DNA from: Saprospiraceae bacterium
GTDB lineage: Bacteria; Bacteroidota; Bacteroidia; Chitinophagales; Saprospiraceae
Reading direction: 5' to 3'
DNA: 47,966 nt
Assembly (NCBI GenBank): GCA_029263015.1
Contig: JAJCYI010000019.1
Location: 1 to 47,966 of the forward strand
This document shows positions 16,948 to 26,024 of this stretch, piece by piece (position 1 is the first letter of the stretch; each line of letters opens with the position of its first letter). A model generated the notes under the pieces. That model ran no database searches. It was not told the origin of the DNA and was given only the letters and a program-made list of their open reading frames with translations. Both the position numbers and the translations under genes were made by a program.

Positions 16948-17009
16948 CCCATCACCCATCACCCATCACTCAAGAACTCAAAAACTCAGGAACTCAAGAA
17001 CTCAAAACT
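16948..17009. repeat. Intergenic CCATCA / AACTCAAG tandem repeat upstream of the PPTase gene
   Basis: Three ATCACCC units are followed by about five AACTCAAGA/AACTCAAAA units in the 206-base gap between the megasynthase and the PPTase gene. It is not translated in any plausible gene. Similar words lie in frame in the megasynthase (14556-14595). I see no clear terminator in this gap. Confidence 0.65.
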
Positions 17010-17034
17010 AATTTTTTACCAAACACTATAAACA

Positions 17035-17814
17035 ATGGAAAAACACTTAAAAGAGGCGATCCAGATCTTGGATCTCAGCGCCCATCCAGAATTAGAAGAT
17101 GTGCGGATTTACCTCATGGACGTAACTTGTTTGCCTCCAGAGGTATTAGCTTATTTGACTTCAACTTTATGTTTGAAAGAAAAAAAGAAAGCTGTGCGGT
17201 TCAGGAAAGAATTGGACAGGCGGGTGTATGTGGCTGGGAGGGGAATGTTGCGGGTACTGGTCGGTGAATGCCTGAATCTTTATCCCCCTGAAATTGAAAT
17301 TGCTGAAGAGCGATTTGGTAAACCTTATTTGAAGGGTTTTCGGGATGCTTTTCAGTTCAATATTTCCAATTCCCACCAATATGTGGCAATAGCCATCCAC
17401 CCAGGCGATCAGCAGATTGGGGTTGACTTGGAATATATTAATACGAAACTTGATTATTGGGAAATTGCATCCCATTATTTCACGAGCAACGAATGCGACA
17501 ATATCTTCACGCACCGCGATTTCTATTGTAATTGGACAAAAAAAGAGGCGCTGCTGAAAGCAACTGGCGTCGGCTTGATAGATGAGCTGAACACGTTGGA
17601 TTTTTCTAAGGAAGTCAACTTCGTGGATACAAGTGATGAACGGCTTCGTTTATTCAAAAATAGAAAATATACATTATATACCCTTGGTAATGAAGAAGTT
17701 ATTGTCACTCTTGGAATCCGGGAGCAATTGGCTCGACCTGACTATTTCGACATGGAAGTGGTCGAAGAAGACCCACATGCTGCTGCTGCTGTCAGCCATG
17801 TTTTTCTGGTGTGA
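17035..17814 (+). CDS. 4'-phosphopantetheinyl transferase, Sfp type
   Basis: A 259-residue enzyme that moves 4'-phosphopantetheine from CoA to the carrier-protein serines, here most likely Ser582, Ser1956 and Ser3639 of the megasynthase encoded upstream. Family motifs are clear: FNISNSHQYVAIAI, IGVDLEYI with Mg-binding Asp131 and Glu133, and WTKKEALLKATG from Trp167 with Glu171 and Lys175. Length fits the Sfp/Gsp group. The last 38 bases overlap the start of the next gene in another frame, and the C-terminal tail there is a short Ala run. The start ATG follows an AAACAATGG context typical of the region. Co-transcription with the megasynthase is likely but the 206-base gap could hold a separate promoter. 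Confidence 0.93.
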   Translation: MEKHLKEAIQILDLSAHPELEDVRIYLMDVTCLPPEVLAYLTSTLCLKEKKKAVRFRKELDRRVYVAGRGMLRVLVGECLNLYPPEIEIAEERFGKPYLKGFRDAFQFNISNSHQYVAIAIHPGDQQIGVDLEYINTKLDYWEIASHYFTSNECDNIFTHRDFYCNWTKKEALLKATGVGLIDELNTLDFSKEVNFVDTSDERLRLFKNRKYTLYTLGNEEVIVTLGIREQLARPDYFDMEVVEEDPHAAAAVSHVFLV

Positions 17815-20029
17815 AAATACCTTTTCTCAAGACCCGTTGAATAGATCGGTACAGGTTAGCATGGGGATTCAGGAAAATCCTATGCGATTCAATTTTACAT
17901 GGGATTGGGACTGGTCGTCGGGGGAATACACCATATATCGGAAGTCGCCTGAAGAACCGAACTGGGGCGACCCGATTGCGATTTTGCCATGGGGGGAGAT
18001 TTCCTTTACCGATGAAAACGTTGAACAGGGAATTCCCTATGAATATGCATTTTACAAAAAGGAGTTTGATACAATTGTCACAACAATAGATGTTCCCGTC
18101 AATGAAACCTTGATTTTTTCTTTTGAAAATGTTTTTGGCGATGGCCTTTGCTGCAACTTCGGATTTGGGTGGTATGAAGCTGAAGTTTGTGGTGAAATAG
18201 TTCTTCAAGGTAGTGATTTTGGATTTATCCAATCCGATACTTTCACCGTTTGCGATTTTGGAAACGAAACCGAACAGCTCACCCTTTCCATCCTGCCCGA
18301 CATGATGGTCAATAACTCCTGGTGGTCATTGGAAGATACTGCAGGGGTTCAAATAGCCAGTTCCGGCACACCCGGAACTTGGCTCGATGACCGTCCAAAA
18401 TACGGTTACATTCTCGCTGGCAAAGCATTGCCAAGAACTGAATACAGGGGCTCCATTTTAATATTGGTCGATGATGTTTATTCGGTCCCTTTGCAGGATG
18501 AAATAGCTGGGTTAGAAAGAGATTTGGTTGCAGATGGGTGGCGGGTCATCCGAGAGGAGGTGAATAGGGAATACCCGATGAGTCAGGTTAAAGCATTGAT
18601 TATCAATGTTTATAAAGCGGTTGATGATTTGAAAATGGTTTATTTGCTGGGGCACATACCTGTCCCATATTCCGGTAGCATTTACCCAGATGGCCATGTC
18701 GAAAATCATTGGGGGGCTTGGCCAGCAGATGTTTATTATGGGGATTTGGATGGAGTATTTTCTGATACCCTGGTTAACAACATTTCTGCTCAATTTGCTA
18801 GCAACCACAATATTCCTGGTGATGGGAAATTTGACCAATCAGCCATTTCTTCCTCAGTGGAACTCGCCATTGGAAGGGTTGATTTTTACAACATGCCAGC
18901 TTTCGGCATTGGTGATGTTGAACTGACCCGCCGTTATCTTGAAAAAGCACACCTTTTCAAAACTGGCCAGCGTGAAGCAACCCGGAGAGCATTGGTTGAT
19001 GACAATTTGAATATTGTCCTGGGCAGTCCAGCGGCCAGCGGTTGGAGAAATTTTGCACCCATGTTTACGGCTGACAGTGTGCAGGCACTCGACTATTTTT
19101 CAACGATGAAAAATGAAAGTTATCTTTGGTCTTATGGGTGCGGAAGTGGCACCCATCAGAGTGCTAACGGGATCGGGACAACCACGGATTTTGTAAACGA
19201 CACGTTAAAAAATATCTTTACGATGTTGCTGGGTAGCCAGTTTGGTGATTGGGATAATAAAGACAATTTCCTCCGTGCCCCGCTTGCATCCTCGTCCTGG
19301 ACGCTTGCCAGTTGCTGGGCAGGCAACCCGCCTTTTGTTTTTCACAAAATGGCTATGGGAGAGCCAATTGGTTATAGTCTTTTGGCCACACAGAATGCTT
19401 CATCAGTAGATTATTATCCTGGGCCCGCACTTATCCACACATCTTTAATGGGTGATCCTACATTGCGCTTGCACCCAGTTAAAATACCCTCTGATCTTAA
19501 TTTGCATGCAACCGGAGAATCAGTGGAATTAAATTGGCAAGCTCCTGAAAATGAGGATGTTATTGGCTATTCTGTTTACAGGAAAGATTCGTTATCGTAC
19601 GAGTTTGTCTTATTAAATGCGAATCCTGCATTGAATACTTTTTACATAGATATACAACCTCCAGAAGGCACACATACTTATATGGTACGAGCATTGAAAT
19701 TGGAAACTTCCGGGAGTGGGACTTATTTCAATTTGAGTTTAGGGGTGATAGATACGGTTTCCTATCAATACATTTCTGGAGTAGAAAATGAAGATGCAAG
19801 CAGCCTTGTCTCGGTATTTCCCAATCCTTCGAGCGGTGAGGTGTTTTTGGATTTTCCTATTGAATGGGGTGTCTTAAAGATTGAAGTGTTTGATGTGGAA
19901 GGGAAAGTTGTTCTGGAAAGGAAAATGACAAGTGGAATCTTGGACTTAAGTAATTTTGGTAGGGGAGTATATTTTATAAGGGTTCATGCTAAGAAAAACG
20001 AAATATCCAAATTTATTAAGTTGGATTAA
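17777..20029 (+). CDS. Secreted gingipain-fold-like protein with Fn3 and T9SS type A sorting domain
   Basis: A 750-residue protein if started at ATG 17777; upstream in-frame ATGs exist (17633, 17692) but only this one gives a compact signal peptide (MLLLLSAMFFWCENTFSQ). The middle resembles peptidase C25: KALIINVYKAVDD, VYLLGHIPVP, ELAIGRVDFYNMP and LLGSQFGDWDNKDNFLRAPL. The usual catalytic contexts look changed: SYGCGSGTH stands where gingipains have a His in a GHG motif, and LGSQFGDW stands near where the catalytic Cys is expected, so proteolysis is doubtful. Next is an Fn3-like domain (PSDLNLHATGESVELNWQAP) and a C-terminal sorting domain starting VSVFPNPSSGEV and ending ISKFIKLD, which targets it to the T9SS. 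The overlap with the PPTase gene is 38 bases. Confidence 0.8.
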   Translation: MLLLLSAMFFWCENTFSQDPLNRSVQVSMGIQENPMRFNFTWDWDWSSGEYTIYRKSPEEPNWGDPIAILPWGEISFTDENVEQGIPYEYAFYKKEFDTIVTTIDVPVNETLIFSFENVFGDGLCCNFGFGWYEAEVCGEIVLQGSDFGFIQSDTFTVCDFGNETEQLTLSILPDMMVNNSWWSLEDTAGVQIASSGTPGTWLDDRPKYGYILAGKALPRTEYRGSILILVDDVYSVPLQDEIAGLERDLVADGWRVIREEVNREYPMSQVKALIINVYKAVDDLKMVYLLGHIPVPYSGSIYPDGHVENHWGAWPADVYYGDLDGVFSDTLVNNISAQFASNHNIPGDGKFDQSAISSSVELAIGRVDFYNMPAFGIGDVELTRRYLEKAHLFKTGQREATRRALVDDNLNIVLGSPAASGWRNFAPMFTADSVQALDYFSTMKNESYLWSYGCGSGTHQSANGIGTTTDFVNDTLKNIFTMLLGSQFGDWDNKDNFLRAPLASSSWTLASCWAGNPPFVFHKMAMGEPIGYSLLATQNASSVDYYPGPALIHTSLMGDPTLRLHPVKIPSDLNLHATGESVELNWQAPENEDVIGYSVYRKDSLSYEFVLLNANPALNTFYIDIQPPEGTHTYMVRALKLETSGSGTYFNLSLGVIDTVSYQYISGVENEDASSLVSVFPNPSSGEVFLDFPIEWGVLKIEVFDVEGKVVLERKMTSGILDLSNFGRGVYFIRVHAKKNEISKFIKLD

Positions 20030-20035
20030 AATGGT

Positions 20036-20446
20036 TCATTGAGATTGTAATATTTCAATAAATTCAGTCATTCTCAATACTCTAATTCGAGGGAATTGAA
20101 TTGACTTTAAGATATTGAAATGTTTGTCATTGGTGACCAAGTAGTGTGCATTTGACGCAATAGCGGAATCAATAAATTTATTGTCATCCAAATCTCGATA
20201 AATTAGCTGCCATTTGAAATAAACTTCTGTGAATTGGACATTGCTTTTCAAAAGCATAGCGCCAATAGTCAGTTCTGCAACTTTTGGACTGAAATTACTT
20301 GCCAGTTTTTCTTCATATTCAAGTAAGATTTCTGTGGTAAGGCAAAGTGTATATTCCCCTTTTTCAAACTTGTCAAAAATAACTCTATAAGGTGAATGAG
20401 GTGAAATTGAACTTAGGATAACGTTGGTGTCGAGGACAATTTTCAT
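20036..20446 (-). CDS. PIN-domain ribonuclease, putative toxin
   Basis: A 136-residue PIN domain. The acidic metal-binding residues are in place: Asp6 in MKIVLDTNVI, Glu43 in LLEYEEK, Asp87/Asp88 and Asp93 in DLDDNKFID, and Asp107 in LVTNDKHF. PIN toxins of the VapC type cut RNA, often tRNA. A 71-codon gene lies two bases upstream on the same strand and is the likely antitoxin. This PIN subtype (putative toxin-antitoxin toxin component, PIN family) is common in Bacteroidota and cyanobacteria. Confidence 0.85.
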   Translation of the reverse strand: MKIVLDTNVILSSISPHSPYRVIFDKFEKGEYTLCLTTEILLEYEEKLASNFSPKVAELTIGAMLLKSNVQFTEVYFKWQLIYRDLDDNKFIDSAIASNAHYLVTNDKHFNILKSIQFPRIRVLRMTEFIEILQSQ

Positions 20447-20448
20447 GG

Positions 20449-20664
20449 TTATTGGGCGTCTTCATTATTCATCCACTTTTCTATTGTTTGGTCGTCATAT
20501 TTTTTTTCTTTCCAAATTTCACCGGCTTCCTTCCGGGCTTTGTTTAAGAGGTATCGAGCAATCAATTCTTTGATTTCTTTTAAATCTTCATCTCGAACGC
20601 CCGCGGCATATAGTTTGAGGAGTTCCATTTGCATATTTGAAAAAGGTGGTTGTACAGTCAGCAT
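20449..20664 (-). CDS. Putative antitoxin of the PIN-domain pair
   Basis: A 71-residue protein encoded directly upstream of the PIN gene with two bases between them. It is mostly helical and strongly charged (ELLKLYAAGVRDEDLKEIKE, then KARKEAGEIWKEKKYDDQTI), as is usual for small antitoxins that wrap around PIN toxins. No clear DNA-binding fold can be read from the N-terminus. The assignment rests mainly on the gene order. Confidence 0.7.
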   Translation of the reverse strand: MLTVQPPFSNMQMELLKLYAAGVRDEDLKEIKELIARYLLNKARKEAGEIWKEKKYDDQTIEKWMNNEDAQ

Positions 20665-20821
20665 ATATCTTCATTTTTAACAAATTTACGATAATTGTTT
20701 TTGGAGTAAGATAAGAAGTAGCACTTTTTTAGTAAGTGTCACTTTTGGCCTGTCTTGTCCTGTTATTTTGTTAGATTCATAATTTTCCCGACTTTCGGAT
20801 TTCAAAACAAAATAGGACAAT

Positions 20822-22510
20822 ATGAAAAAGACCGCCTCACCTTTATTCCTGCTCCTCCTTTCCATTTCAATTTTTGCTCAAGACCGCATCACAGGCCTTC
20901 CATGGGCCACCCGTTCGGAAGTCATTGCCCAAAATGGCATGGCTTGCACGAGTCAACCTCTTGCCACCCAAGTTGCTTTGGATATTTTAAAACAAGGTGG
21001 CAATGCGATGGATGCAGCGATTGCTGCAAATGCCTGCCTAGGGCTGATGGAGCCAACGGGTAGTGGAGTTGGTGGCGACCTTTTTGCGATCATTTGGGAT
21101 GCCAACACGCATAAATTGTATGGCCTAAATTCTTCTGGCCCGTCACCCAAAAACCTGACTCTGAGTTATTTCAAAGAAAATAATATTGAAAAGATACCCG
21201 CTCTCGGGCCACTACCAGTGAGTGTACCTGGGGCAGTAAGTGGCTGGTTTGCTATTAATGAGAAATTTGGAACGATGGGAATGGATAAAATCCTCAGCCC
21301 TGCCATTCAATATGCCGAGCAAGGATTCCCTGTTTCTGAATTGATTGCTTATTATCTCGACAAATCAGTGCCCCGGCTGTCAAAGTTGTTTCCGAATGTG
21401 GCGGACACTTGGGCGCCAGGTGGTCATGTTCCAGAGAAAGGGGATGTTTTTAAAAACCCATATTTGGCGAACACCTATCAGAAAATTGCCAAAGGAGGTA
21501 GGGATGCTTTTTATAAAGGTGAAATAGCGAAAACGGTTGCTGGATTTATTCAGGAACAGGGCGGTTTTTTGAGTGTTGAGGACATGGCCGATTTTGAATC
21601 GGAATGGGTCGAACCAGTTTCAACCAATTACCGGGGTTACGATGTTTGGGAATTGCCACCGAACGGGCAGGGTATTGCAGCCTTGCAGATGCTAAATATT
21701 TTGGAGGGATTTGATTTCAGTAAGTGGGGGTATGGAAGTCCAGAACATATCCACCATCTGGTCGAAGCTAAAAAATTGGCTTTTGAAGACCGGGCTAAAT
21801 ATTATGCTGATCAAAAATTTGCTGAGGTACCAGTGGGTACACTCATTTCAAAGGGGTATGCCGATGAGCGCCGTAAATTGATTCATTCTGACAAAGCTGG
21901 CCAATATACTGCTGGCGAAATCACCGCAGGTGAAACCATCTATCTGACAGTGGCTGATAAGTTTGGCAACATGATCTCCTTGATTCAAAGTAATTACCGT
22001 GGAATGGGTTCGGGCATGGTGCCGCCGAAACTAGGCTTTATGCTCCAAGATCGTGGGGAATTGTTTAGTTTAAATGAAGATCATGCAAATGTTTATGAGC
22101 CAGGTAAACGGCCGTTTCATACAATCATACCCTGCTTTGTCACCAAAAACGGAGAACCTTATATGAGTTATGGGGTAATGGGTGGCGGTTTTCAACCACA
22201 AGGCCATGTGCAAATAATTATGAACATGATTGATTTTGGGATGAACCTGCAAGAAGCGGGCGACGCTCCAAGAATAGACCACGGAGGCTCATCAAGTGTA
22301 ACTGGACAAGCAGCAGTGGGCAGGGGAGTGGTGTCAGTTGAATCAGGGATTGGTTATGAAACTATCAGGAAATTGATGGATTTGGGGCACACTGTCAAAT
22401 ATTCGAGAGGGATTTATGGAGGCTACCAGGCCATACTCTGGGATGCAGAAAAGAAAGTATATTTCGGTGCATCGGAATCCAGAAAGGATGGACAAGCTGC
22501 GGGGTATTGA
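20822..22510 (+). CDS. ggt: Gamma-glutamyltransferase
   Basis: A 562-residue secreted precursor with a signal peptide (MKKTASPLFLLLLSISIFAQ). GGT features are clear: GGNAMDAAIAANACLGLMEP, the GSGVGGDLFAI glycine stretch, ELPPNGQGIAALQML, the autoprocessing/catalytic threonine Thr372 in GETIYLTVADKFGN, and GSGMVPPKLGFMLQDR. The usual Asp-Thr-Thr-His around the nucleophile reads Glu-Thr-Ile-Tyr, a deviation that is seen in distant GGT-like hydrolases. The enzyme splits the gamma-glutamyl bond of glutathione and related compounds in the periplasm after self-cleavage into two subunits. It is alone on its strand, with about 157 bases upstream. Confidence 0.92.
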   Translation: MKKTASPLFLLLLSISIFAQDRITGLPWATRSEVIAQNGMACTSQPLATQVALDILKQGGNAMDAAIAANACLGLMEPTGSGVGGDLFAIIWDANTHKLYGLNSSGPSPKNLTLSYFKENNIEKIPALGPLPVSVPGAVSGWFAINEKFGTMGMDKILSPAIQYAEQGFPVSELIAYYLDKSVPRLSKLFPNVADTWAPGGHVPEKGDVFKNPYLANTYQKIAKGGRDAFYKGEIAKTVAGFIQEQGGFLSVEDMADFESEWVEPVSTNYRGYDVWELPPNGQGIAALQMLNILEGFDFSKWGYGSPEHIHHLVEAKKLAFEDRAKYYADQKFAEVPVGTLISKGYADERRKLIHSDKAGQYTAGEITAGETIYLTVADKFGNMISLIQSNYRGMGSGMVPPKLGFMLQDRGELFSLNEDHANVYEPGKRPFHTIIPCFVTKNGEPYMSYGVMGGGFQPQGHVQIIMNMIDFGMNLQEAGDAPRIDHGGSSSVTGQAAVGRGVVSVESGIGYETIRKLMDLGHTVKYSRGIYGGYQAILWDAEKKVYFGASESRKDGQAAGY

Positions 22511-22685
22511 GTTGGTTGATTTAAGATTTTTTATTGCACAGGAAAGCAATCAAAAATCATAAACCAAAAATCGTGTAATCTTAAATCGGAAAGAAGTTTA
22601 TTGAAATTTTTCTAATCCGCCGCGGCAACTAAAAAGTAAAACCTTTGGCCCGCTTACCCAACACATTAGCATTCGTAACTGAGCG

Positions 22686-22728
22686 TCAAAACCAAAAACC
22701 CTGAACCAAAAACCAAAATCCAACCATA
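22686..22728. repeat. Intergenic AACCAAAAACC tandem repeat
   Basis: Four imperfect units of AACCAAAAACC type lie directly in front of the MBL-fold gene start. The same words are found inside the megasynthase gene (6921-6954, 12717-12778) and before greA (36749-36772). Confidence 0.6.
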
Positions 22729-22734
22729 AACAAT

Positions 22735-23619
22735 ATGATCAAAATCATCGACTTGGAATTTTTGGGACATAAAGAAACCATTGCTGCTTTTTTGATTGAA
22801 TCCAGCGAAGGGCCAATATTAATAGAGACAGGCCCACATTCCACCTTGCCTACTTTGAAAAAAGGAATTGAGGATGCTGGACATTCATTCAATGATGTGA
22901 AGCATGTTTTCCTTTCGCACATACATCTCGATCACGCTGGTGCGGCCTGGGCATTCGCTGAATATGGTGCAACAATTTACCTGCACCCATTCGGGAAACG
23001 CCACATGGAAAATCCTGAGAAGTTATTGGCGTCGGCGAAAATGATTTACAAAGATGATATGGATCGGCTTTGGGGTACCTTAAAACCCATTGCAGAAGTT
23101 CAATTGCACACAGTAGCCCACAATGAAACGATCAAGATTGGCAATGTTAAATTGAAAGCCCTGTTCACCCCAGGCCATGCCGTACATCATATTGCCTGGG
23201 CATTTGGAAAAATACTTTTTACAGGCGATGTCGCTGGCGTTAAGATTGGTAAAGGGATCGTTGTGCCACCGTGCCCTCCTCCAGACATTAACATTGAAGA
23301 TTGGAAATCTTCTATAAAATTGATTAAACAAAAGCGTTTCGATTCATTGTACTTGACTCATTTTGGAGAAATTACCAACCCAAAAGAGCACCTTCAAGAG
23401 TTGGAAGGACGGCTGAGCAATTGGGCGAACTGGATGAAACCGTATTTTGATAAAGGGGCAGATCCAAAATCCGTTACTCCGTTATTTCAAGAATATGTCA
23501 AGAAACAATTGCTATCTGGAGGGATAGATGGGGAATCGATAGAAAGGTATGAAAGTGCCAATCCATCGTGGATGAGTGTAGCAGGTTTAATGCGGTATTG
23601 GCGGAAAAAAGAAGTGTGA
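22735..23619 (+). CDS. MBL-fold metallo-hydrolase
   Basis: A 294-residue cytosolic enzyme of the metallo-beta-lactamase fold. The zinc ligands are visible: HIHLDHAG (His62, His64, Asp66, His67), TPGHAVHH (His148), FTGDVAG (Asp165) and LTHFGE (His209). The spacing fits the glyoxalase II/general MBL group rather than true beta-lactamases. The substrate cannot be told. The gene is flanked by a simple repeat upstream and a terminator hairpin downstream (23643-23673). Confidence 0.9.
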   Translation: MIKIIDLEFLGHKETIAAFLIESSEGPILIETGPHSTLPTLKKGIEDAGHSFNDVKHVFLSHIHLDHAGAAWAFAEYGATIYLHPFGKRHMENPEKLLASAKMIYKDDMDRLWGTLKPIAEVQLHTVAHNETIKIGNVKLKALFTPGHAVHHIAWAFGKILFTGDVAGVKIGKGIVVPPCPPPDINIEDWKSSIKLIKQKRFDSLYLTHFGEITNPKEHLQELEGRLSNWANWMKPYFDKGADPKSVTPLFQEYVKKQLLSGGIDGESIERYESANPSWMSVAGLMRYWRKKEV

Positions 23620-23642
23620 AAAGAATATGCTTGAAAAAAAAA

Positions 23643-23673
23643 GCACAAGCTGATTCAACTCGTGCGTTTTTTT
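23643..23673. terminator. Rho-independent terminator after the MBL gene
   Basis: The stem GCACAAG / CTCGTGC (23643-23649 with 23659-23665, one G-U pair) carries an A-run before it and a T-run GTTTTTTT after it. The A/T flanks suggest it could work in both directions, ending the MBL gene and also the small leftward gene at 23694-23918. Confidence 0.75.
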
Positions 23674-23693
23674 ATGCTTAAAAGGGCAGGTTA

Positions 23694-23918
23694 TTATTGA
23701 GGGATGACCATTTTGGTCAGGTCGATAATCTTTTTGATAAGCGCAATGTCTGGAAACAAAATTTTGGTTTCATCTCCATCTGGATTTTCAAAAGAGGACT
23801 CCTCAACAACATATTCCTCAACATTTTCAACTGAAACGGAATTCAAATAGAAATAGGAACACAAACTAAAAGCAACCAATAAAGTCCATAAAACAGAGCG
23901 AAATTTAATATATTTCAT
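23694..23918 (-). CDS. Small membrane-anchored hypothetical protein
   Basis: A 74-residue protein not recognised by me. It has an N-terminal hydrophobic segment (RSVLWTLLVAFSLCSYFYL) followed by an acidic tail (EEYVVEESSFENPDGDE) and a short hydrophobic C-terminus. It ends at the terminator shared with the MBL gene, which supports it being a real transcription unit. It may be a small secreted or membrane peptide. Confidence 0.5.
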   Translation of the reverse strand: MKYIKFRSVLWTLLVAFSLCSYFYLNSVSVENVEEYVVEESSFENPDGDETKILFPDIALIKKIIDLTKMVIPQ

Positions 23919-24104
23919 TTGTGAAAAATTTATATCAAAGTAACAATTCTGAAAGTAAAAGCCAAAAATGCCTTTCTTTCTACTAAGATGGGTAGAAACT
24001 TCGACAACTGGCTTTGTTTCACTGACAAATAACTACCCTATAGACTATGTCTGAGTAATTTTGGTTGCAAAATTAAGCTTATTTTTTCCATGATTTTATG
24101 GAAT

Positions 24105-25841
24105 TTATCGATTGATTTGCACGTAGCCGGAGATTGGCTTCTCGCCGTCCACTTCAAAAATGTAATAATAGGTCCCGTCAGGAAGTAATTTGTCATCAAA
24201 GCTTTTACCGGCCCAATCATTTTGATAGTTGGAAGTTTCATAAATCATGTTGCCCCAGCGATTGAATATTTGGAGTGAATTAACAGGATAACGATCTATA
24301 TTAAAAATGCGGAAAGTATCATTGATGCCATCATCGTTAGGGGAAAACCCATTGTAAACAAGTGGTTTTTTACACTGCACCAAAATGCTGGAAGTAGAAG
24401 TGTCACAGCCAATTTCATTGCATATTTCGTAGGCAAAAGCATCTACGCCACAAAAATCCTGGTCAGGTTCATATGTTATGCTAAAGTCAGTGCCGATTGT
24501 CACCGTCCCGTTTTGTGGATATATGATTATGTAAATATTCTTCAGGTCTCCGTTTATTAAATCGTTGTCCAATAGGTTAAGTATGATGGGGATATTCTCC
24601 TCAGTTGTATCATTGTCAATGCGGGCGATTGGAAAAGAATTATCATCCCGAATCGTGATAATCTGCAAAGTAGAATCGCAAAACCCGAAATCATCGCAAG
24701 CAATAATCAGCAATGAATCAGTTCCCACTGCAATGCCCCTGTAATCAAAACATGCCCCGTTTTGGGTAACACTAATATTTTGACACCCGCTACAAAGCTG
24801 GTCGATGGACGCTGGATTACCGGGTAAATTGCTGGTGTCAATGCAAGCCGTCTTGGTTTGGTTAATGGCAATTGTGTCAAAACTGGTTTTCATTACACTG
24901 CAATGGATGGCTGCAGAAAAAGTATCCACACAGTAGTCGTATAACTGATGGGTAAGGATAACATTATGTAGGCCAGTAGGCAAATTGATAAATGAACCAA
25001 CTGGTGCTGTAGTTGAGTTTTTACTTAAAATAGAAATATCAGTTGTCGATGATTGGATAATGGTCATTTGCCCATAATCGGAACTAGTATTGAAACTGTT
25101 GACATTAAGTGAAACAGTGTCCAGTAACCAGTAACCATTTGGATCAAGCATGTTCATCAGATCGGTTAGCTCGAATATGTTATCGAAAGTCCCGCTCAAA
25201 GTATTTCCATCTACAATCCACGATTGGAGTTCGTATGGCCCTGAAAACCCTCCGCCAGGGAGGGAAGAAAAGCTGTAACTAAACAAGGTGTCAAAAGAGC
25301 AAATGCCAATATTGCCCGTGTAAGGTTCGCCGTTGATTGAATAATCGTAAAGCAATGCCTCTCCCAGAGGAAATGGATTACAGATTTTTACCAAATCATT
25401 ACACTCCGTGACAGATATAGTCACCAAATCGTCACTCAAGTTGGCGCATGGGATTTGTTGAACGCAGTTTTCGACAAATATTTCAAAAAAGAAAGTATCG
25501 CACACGTTGGCGTCATCACAGACCACGATACAAGTAAAATCATCTCCAAAGAAATTGGCGTCTGGATAATAGTAAAAACATGTATCGTTCTGAAAGGTGA
25601 GCGTTCCGTGTAAAGGAGCTTCACAAATGTTGGTTGTGTTCAAATTGCTGACCAGCCCATTCAAGTTTGCGCATATTTGGAGTGAATCCTCTCCACATTC
25701 CAATACTATTGAAATGACATTCGGGTCAGACGAAGGAGGGTGGAGATTTGAACCTTTCAGCCCCATGGAAAGAAAGGTGAGCATTGTCAAAATGCTAATA
25801 AATTTTTTATCTGAAAAAAGCGGGAAGTTTTGGAAAATCAT
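24105..25841 (-). CDS. Secreted multi-domain protein with T9SS type B sorting domain
   Basis: About 578 residues if started at ATG 25841 (an upstream in-frame ATG at 25913 is less likely because a hydrophobic signal follows the later start: ISILTMLTFLSMGL). The body contains Ig/cadherin-like repeats rich in paired cysteines (CIVVCDDANVCDTFFFEIFV; LLIIACDDFGFCDSTLQI; DAFAYEICNEIGCDTS). The last 90 residues match the gliding-motility-associated type B sorting domain: YNGFSPNDDGINDTFRIFNI, LQIFNRWGNMIYET, LPDGTYYYIFEV, ending GYVQINR. Such proteins are surface-bound adhesin-like products exported by the T9SS. Confidence 0.85.
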   Translation of the reverse strand: MIFQNFPLFSDKKFISILTMLTFLSMGLKGSNLHPPSSDPNVISIVLECGEDSLQICANLNGLVSNLNTTNICEAPLHGTLTFQNDTCFYYYPDANFFGDDFTCIVVCDDANVCDTFFFEIFVENCVQQIPCANLSDDLVTISVTECNDLVKICNPFPLGEALLYDYSINGEPYTGNIGICSFDTLFSYSFSSLPGGGFSGPYELQSWIVDGNTLSGTFDNIFELTDLMNMLDPNGYWLLDTVSLNVNSFNTSSDYGQMTIIQSSTTDISILSKNSTTAPVGSFINLPTGLHNVILTHQLYDYCVDTFSAAIHCSVMKTSFDTIAINQTKTACIDTSNLPGNPASIDQLCSGCQNISVTQNGACFDYRGIAVGTDSLLIIACDDFGFCDSTLQIITIRDDNSFPIARIDNDTTEENIPIILNLLDNDLINGDLKNIYIIIYPQNGTVTIGTDFSITYEPDQDFCGVDAFAYEICNEIGCDTSTSSILVQCKKPLVYNGFSPNDDGINDTFRIFNIDRYPVNSLQIFNRWGNMIYETSNYQNDWAGKSFDDKLLPDGTYYYIFEVDGEKPISGYVQINR

Positions 25842-26024
25842 AACCAGCATTATTCTTTTGGCTGTTGCCAAAATATTTCCCCGAGGGGATATTGATTGGA
25901 TAATGGTTGCCAAGGTTCTGGCAACAAGTACTATTGAGGTGAGTGGTTTGCTTGTTTGAAACTCGAAGGGTGTACTTTAGGTAATAATTCAGGTGGATCA
26001 CTTCAAAAATTGTGACAAATTGGC

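Noticed and set aside
16948-17009. Possible CRISPR-like array
   Set aside because: The units are short and directly joined, without unique spacers, and no cas gene is present.
20743-20770. Promoter for the gamma-glutamyltransferase gene
   Set aside because: A TTTTG and a TTATTTTG are present but only 15 bases apart, shorter than the usual 19-20.
23975-23997. Hairpin TTTCTAC...GTAGAAA as a terminator for the leftward type B protein gene
   Set aside because: The stem is weak and no T-run follows directly on the leftward strand.
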